From contig QWQL01000104.1 in assembly GCA_003670825.1 (NCBI GenBank), forward strand, positions 1-10,366: 10,366 bases of DNA, written 5' to 3'. Made by a program: the position numbers and the translations under genes. Positions within the stretch are counted from its first letter, which is position 1; every line of letters starts with the position of its first letter. The notes below the pieces were generated by a model that saw only the letters and a list, made by a program, of their open reading frames with translations, was not told where the DNA came from and searched no databases. Source of the stretch: Planctomycetota bacterium (GTDB lineage: Bacteria > Planctomycetota > Planctomycetia > Pirellulales > UBA1268). This document shows, one piece after another, positions 7,260-10,366 of this stretch.

Positions 7260-7338
7260 TTGATCGAGGGGCTGAACGGCAGCCAACGGACCGGGACATC
7301 GACAGACCACGAACCCCGGGCATTACGGGCCACGACGC
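7260..7338 (+). other. 79-base nuoM-nuoN intergenic gap, no feature seen
   Basis: This is the second longest gap in the cluster. I see no T-tract terminator, no clear promoter and no convincing stem. A weak CCCG/CGGG pair lies near its end and is too short to interpret. The sequence directly before the nuoN start lacks a Shine-Dalgarno motif. Confidence 0.5.
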
Positions 7339-9000
7339 ATGGATCTCGGATCACTTCTCACCGGCGCGATCTCCGACACGCTCGACGTATCGCTGCCGCT
7401 CTTTCGCGTCGAACTGACGCTTGCAGCCACGATCGTGCTGGTGCTGCTGTGCCGGATGCTGCCGGTGCTGCGGCGGCTCGATTCCGGCCTCGTCGCCCTC
7501 GGCGGCGTGGCGTTCGCGCTCTGGTATGCGTGGTGTGATCTCCGGGGTCTGCCTGGTGCGCCGTGGCCCGCACTCGCAGCGGCGGCCGTGCCAGCTTCGC
7601 GGGAACTGTTTGGCGGCCTGCTCATCTTCGACCCGCTCACGGCCTTCATCCGCTTTCTGCTGGCCGGGTTCCTCGTGCTCTACATCCCGTTTACGAAGAT
7701 CTCTGGGATTCCCGATCGCGAGGATGGTGCCGACTTCTACACGCTCGTGCTTGGCGCGTCGCTCGGCATGTGCCTGATGGCATCGTCCAACCACCTGCTG
7801 ATGCTGTTCATGGCCGTTGAGATGGCGAGCGTGCCTTCCTATGCGCTGGTAGGCATTCTCAAGGGGCGGAAGGCGAGTTCGGAGGCCGCGCTGAAATACG
7901 CCGTCTATGGGGCGGGAGCAGCGGGAGTGATGCTCTACGGCATCAGCCTGCTGGCCGGCGTGCTCGGCACCTGCCATTTCCCCAGCATGGCGGCGGAGCT
8001 GGGGAGCGTTGTGGGCGAGAGCCCCGACAGTTTCTACGCGGCCGAATCTGCAGGGCCGATCATGGTCCTCGCCCTCGGCAGCCTGATGCTGGCCGCGGGG
8101 CTGGCCTTCAAGCTCTCGGCCGTGCCGTTCCACTTCTGGTGTCCGGACGTCTTTGAGGGGGCGGCCGCCGAGGTGGGCGGATTTCTCTCCGTGGCGAGCA
8201 AGGCGGCTGCCGTAGCCGTGGCATTGCGCGTGGCCTTCGGGTTGGGATGGCTCGGTGGGGAGGAGATGGCGGGGGCCTCGGCCCTGGGCCTGGCCGACGT
8301 GCGGCACTTCGCGGTCTACCTCATCGGACTGATGGCCGCAGTCACCTGCACCCTCGGCAATCTGGCGGCCTACGGACAGACGAACATGAAACGGCTCCTC
8401 GCCTACTCGACGATCGCGCACGCCGGCTACCTCCTGATGGGTGTGGCCGCGGCGGTAGCACTGCGGGGTGTCGACCCGGAGGGCTGTCGGCGGGCCGTCG
8501 CGGCGATCGCCTTCTACCTCGGCACGTACGTATTCATGAATCTCGGGGCCTTTGCCCTGGTCGCCGTGCTGCGAAACCGGCTGCGGAGCGAGGAGATCGC
8601 CGCGTACGCCGGGCTCGTCCGGACCAGCCCGGGCCTGGTGGTGGCCGCAGCCGCGGTGCTGGTGAGTCTGATCGGGCTGCCGCCGCTGGCGGGCTTTGTG
8701 TCGAAGTTCCTCGTGTTTGCCTCGATCGTCGAGGCGATTGCGGTGGCGGCGGAGCGGCCGCTGATGCTGGTGCTGCTGGTCGTGGGGGGCATCAACACGG
8801 TGATCAGTCTGTTTTACTACCTGCGGGTGCTGAAGGTGATGACGTTCGATCCTCCGCCCGAGGACTACATTGCGACACCATCCGCCGTCTGGCTGCCCGG
8901 GGCGCTCATTACGGCGCTCGTGGTCCCGGTCGTGGTGCTCGGTGTGTTCTGGTCGGGGCTCTACGCCTATGCCCAACTCGCCGGCACGTTCGCATCGTAG
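7339..9000 (+). CDS. nuoN: NADH-quinone oxidoreductase subunit N
   Basis: NuoN (ND2 type) is the antiporter-like proton-pumping subunit nearest NuoK. The 553 residues form about 14 helices and keep Glu161 in FMAVEMASVPSYALVG, Lys258 in AGLAFKLSAVPFHFWCPDVFEG, Lys288 in FLSVASK, and Lys456 in PPLAGFVSKFLVF. These correspond to the E. coli residues Glu133, Lys217, Lys247 and Lys395. After CPDVFEG the common APTPV block is replaced by AAAEV, a variant I associate with planctomycete proteins from memory. The length is somewhat above the E. coli protein (485), through an extended N-terminal part and loops near 218-238 and 305-322. It starts 79 bases after nuoM at ATG 7339, without a clear Shine-Dalgarno sequence. 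It closes the nuo part of the operon. Confidence 0.96.
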   Translation: MDLGSLLTGAISDTLDVSLPLFRVELTLAATIVLVLLCRMLPVLRRLDSGLVALGGVAFALWYAWCDLRGLPGAPWPALAAAAVPASRELFGGLLIFDPLTAFIRFLLAGFLVLYIPFTKISGIPDREDGADFYTLVLGASLGMCLMASSNHLLMLFMAVEMASVPSYALVGILKGRKASSEAALKYAVYGAGAAGVMLYGISLLAGVLGTCHFPSMAAELGSVVGESPDSFYAAESAGPIMVLALGSLMLAAGLAFKLSAVPFHFWCPDVFEGAAAEVGGFLSVASKAAAVAVALRVAFGLGWLGGEEMAGASALGLADVRHFAVYLIGLMAAVTCTLGNLAAYGQTNMKRLLAYSTIAHAGYLLMGVAAAVALRGVDPEGCRRAVAAIAFYLGTYVFMNLGAFALVAVLRNRLRSEEIAAYAGLVRTSPGLVVAAAAVLVSLIGLPPLAGFVSKFLVFASIVEAIAVAAERPLMLVLLVVGGINTVISLFYYLRVLKVMTFDPPPEDYIATPSAVWLPGALITALVVPVVVLGVFWSGLYAYAQLAGTFAS

Positions 9001-9018
9001 AACGGAAGACTCAGCAGC

Positions 9019-9459
9019 ATGGCCTCCCAACCCCTCTGTCGCCTCGTCACCGCGATCCAGCCGTCGATGCTGATGTATCTCGCCGACTCCGGCATCTGGT
9101 CGTACCCCGGTGACGAGCCGATCAAACGAGCGCTGGCCGACGCGGTGGAGGACCTCAGGAACGTGGTGGACCGAGCCGGGGTGGTGCTTCAGGAGCGTGA
9201 GGTTGTCATGCCCCAAAGAGCCGCGTATCCGCTTTCGTTTACCAGCCTTCATGACCTCAACCTCCGGGCGTTGCTCCCGCGGGTGATCGACGGCCTCAAG
9301 CGGCAGCTCGCGGTGCTCGACGCGCTGGTCGGCCCCGCCGGCACCGATGCCGCCGCAGCTGATCTCGTGACCGACGCGCAGCAGTCGACCCGTCAGCACC
9401 TCGACGTGCTCGAACAACTAGCCGCCAAACTCAAGGCTGGTCTTGCCGGCACGGCGTAG
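9019..9459 (+). CDS. Unrecognised mostly alpha-helical protein (146 aa) downstream of nuoN
   Basis: I do not recognise a named family. The product is soluble, with no signal peptide or membrane segment. It reads as three or four amphipathic helices: about 5-24, 33-63 (PIKRALADAVEDLRNVVDRAGVVLQERE), 79-106 (SLHDLNLRALLPRVIDGLKRQLAVLDAL) and 115-142. The middle contains YPLSFTSLHDLNLRALLP, which looks like a conserved core with a His-Asp pair. The pattern reminds me loosely of small ferritin-like four-helix proteins, but I cannot point to a full set of metal ligands, so this is only a guess. It starts 18 bases after nuoN with GGAAG at 9004-9008 and ends 11 bases before tatD, so it is probably co-transcribed with both. 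Codon use resembles its neighbours, which supports a real gene. Confidence 0.8.
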   Translation: MASQPLCRLVTAIQPSMLMYLADSGIWSYPGDEPIKRALADAVEDLRNVVDRAGVVLQEREVVMPQRAAYPLSFTSLHDLNLRALLPRVIDGLKRQLAVLDALVGPAGTDAAAADLVTDAQQSTRQHLDVLEQLAAKLKAGLAGTA

Positions 9460-9470
9460 ACCGCGGGCTG

Positions 9471-10244
9471 ATGGAACTCTACGACAGCCACTGCCACCTC
9501 GACCCGATGCGGTTTGGCGCCGACATGCCCGACGTGCTCGCTCGGGCTCGTGCGGCCGGCGTGACGCGGCTGACGGTGATCGGCACCCGGGCCGCCGACA
9601 GCGAGGCAGCCGCAGAACTCGCCGCCCGCGAGCCGGGCATCGTGGCGGCGGCCGGGATCCACCCCAACGACGTCGCCGAGGCCGAGCCGGGTGAGTGGGA
9701 TCGGATCGTACGGCTGGTTGAGGCGGGCCGCGTGGCGGCCGTCGGGGAGACGGGTCTCGACTGGTATCGCACCACGGCATCTCCCGATCTCCAGCGGGAG
9801 TTCTTCGATCGTCACCTGCGGCTCGCCCAGCGGGCTGCACGGCCCGTGGTGATCCACACGCGGGACAGCATCCGCGACACGCTCGACATGCTCCGCGAGG
9901 CGCTCGGCCGTGGGCTGGTGACGCCGGTGCTGCACTCGTTCACGGGCACCGCGGCGGAGGCCGCCGAGGCGGTCGACCTCGGCTGCCACCTTGGCTTCGC
10001 GGGGATGGTGACGTTCCGGTCGTCGGCAGCGCTCCGCGAGGTGGCCAAAGGGGTGCCACTCGACCGGTTGCTCGTCGAGACCGACAGTCCGTTTCTCGCG
10101 CCCGAACCGCTCCGCGGCAAGCGGAACGAGCCGGCCAATGTGGTGCACACCGCCCGGTGCCTGGCGCTGGCCCGCGGAGAGACGCTGGAGGCCTTTGCGG
10201 CTGCCACCACGGCCAACGCCCGCCGCATCTTTGGAGCGGCCTAA
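9471..10244 (+). CDS. tatD: TatD-family metal-dependent hydrolase (putative DNase)
   Basis: TatD-family proteins are cytoplasmic amidohydrolase-fold enzymes that act as metal-dependent nucleases on DNA ends and single strands. The 257-residue length is normal for the family. All expected metal-site motifs are present: His7 and His9 in DSHCHL, Glu93 in VGETGLDWY, His129 in VIHTRD, His155 in LHSFTG, and Asp205 in LLVETDSPFLAP. The family signature RGKRNEPA follows at about 215-222, and GIHP lies at 62-65. It could equally be called YcfH/YabD-like, since paralogues of this family cannot be separated by eye. The start at ATG 9471 places the first motif at residue 5, as expected. No strong Shine-Dalgarno sequence is seen. 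It lies between the helical protein and the methyltransferase start with gaps of 11 and 2 bases. Confidence 0.93.
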   Translation: MELYDSHCHLDPMRFGADMPDVLARARAAGVTRLTVIGTRAADSEAAAELAAREPGIVAAAGIHPNDVAEAEPGEWDRIVRLVEAGRVAAVGETGLDWYRTTASPDLQREFFDRHLRLAQRAARPVVIHTRDSIRDTLDMLREALGRGLVTPVLHSFTGTAAEAAEAVDLGCHLGFAGMVTFRSSAALREVAKGVPLDRLLVETDSPFLAPEPLRGKRNEPANVVHTARCLALARGETLEAFAAATTANARRIFGAA

Positions 10245-10246
10245 CC

Positions 10247-10366
10247 ATGGACCGGCGCGGGCGACTTCTTGGCGGCTGTCCGGTGGCGACGGGGCTGGGG
10301 CTCGAGTTCGGGCCGCTGGCCAATCCGGTGGTCCGCAAGGATCAGGGCCGGGTGATCTACGTCGAC
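10247..10366 (+). CDS. Probable SAM-dependent methyltransferase, N-terminal fragment (cut by window end)
   Basis: A new frame opens at ATG 10247, two bases after the tatD stop, and remains open for 40 codons to the last base. GGAG at 10233-10236 lies ten bases upstream. The visible part contains GLEFGPLANPVVRKDQGRVIYVD. This resembles the N-terminal glycine motif (LEIGPLxxPVV) and the acidic end of beta-2 (VxYVD) in class I methyltransferases often found in polysaccharide gene clusters. The glycine loop would bind S-adenosylmethionine and the aspartate the ribose. The substrate cannot be told from this fragment. The tight spacing suggests it continues the same transcript. The assignment rests on one motif region, so it is moderate. 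Confidence 0.6.
   Translation, partial: MDRRGRLLGGCPVATGLGLEFGPLANPVVRKDQGRVIYVD

Noticed and set aside
2972..9000. An Mrp-type antiporter or a membrane-bound hydrogenase instead of complex I
   Set aside because: NuoL, NuoM and NuoN are related to Mrp subunits, but the presence of nuoD, nuoH, nuoJ and nuoK in standard order and the NuoD ending GEIDR fit complex I. NuoD keeps no hydrogenase C-terminal cysteine motif (DPCxxC) at its end.
7351..9417. A 688-codon open frame on the minus strand opposite nuoN and the helical protein
   Set aside because: It lies entirely antisense to well-supported genes, is extremely rich in Arg, His, Gly and Gln, and shows no domain. It is a shadow produced by high third-position GC.
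1..10366. Mobile elements, CRISPR arrays, tRNA or rRNA genes, defence systems
   Set aside because: Conserved co-oriented genes fill almost the whole window. I saw no direct repeat arrays, transposase motifs, attachment sites or RNA gene signatures.

Overview
The window lies inside a respiratory complex I (NADH:quinone oxidoreductase, nuo) operon of a GC-rich bacterium, with every real gene on the + strand. It opens in the last 147 codons of nuoD. It then carries complete nuoH, nuoJ, nuoK, nuoL, nuoM and nuoN, that is, the whole membrane arm except nuoA. After nuoN come an unrecognised helical protein, a TatD-family metal-dependent hydrolase, and the first 40 codons of what looks like a SAM-dependent methyltransferase. 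The high GC at third codon positions explains the many long open frames on the opposite strand, which are shadows.

Taxon: the enlarged subunits (NuoL of 815 residues, NuoM of about 597, long C-terminal tails on NuoH and NuoJ) and the NuoN variant CPDVFEGAAAEV remind me of planctomycete (Pirellulales-like) complex I. That is recognition from memory, not a search result, and I hold it with moderate confidence.

Layout: nuoD end (1-444); a 202-base gap (445-646) holding a possible 48-codon ORF and a perfect 8-bp hairpin; nuoH-nuoJ-nuoK joined by stop/start overlaps (647-2948); nuoL (2972-5419); nuoM (5466-7259); nuoN (7339-9000); the helical protein (9019-9459); tatD (9471-10244); methyltransferase start (10247-10366, cut by the window). 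Gaps after nuoH are 0-79 bases and no convincing terminator or promoter is visible, so the whole window is probably one transcript.

How the genes work together: NuoD belongs to the quinone-reducing connecting module. NuoH forms the base of the quinone chamber. NuoJ and NuoK continue the chain of charged residues in the membrane. NuoN, NuoM and NuoL are the three antiporter-like proton-pumping subunits, and all keep the expected glutamate and lysine residues. The peripheral-arm genes nuoE, nuoF and nuoG are not between nuoD and nuoH, and nuoI is missing from its usual place between nuoH and nuoJ.

I do not see a clearly new biological system here. The points most worth a second look are the missing nuoI, the histidine-rich and other loop insertions in NuoL and NuoM, the possible small ORF in front of nuoH, and the unknown protein after nuoN.
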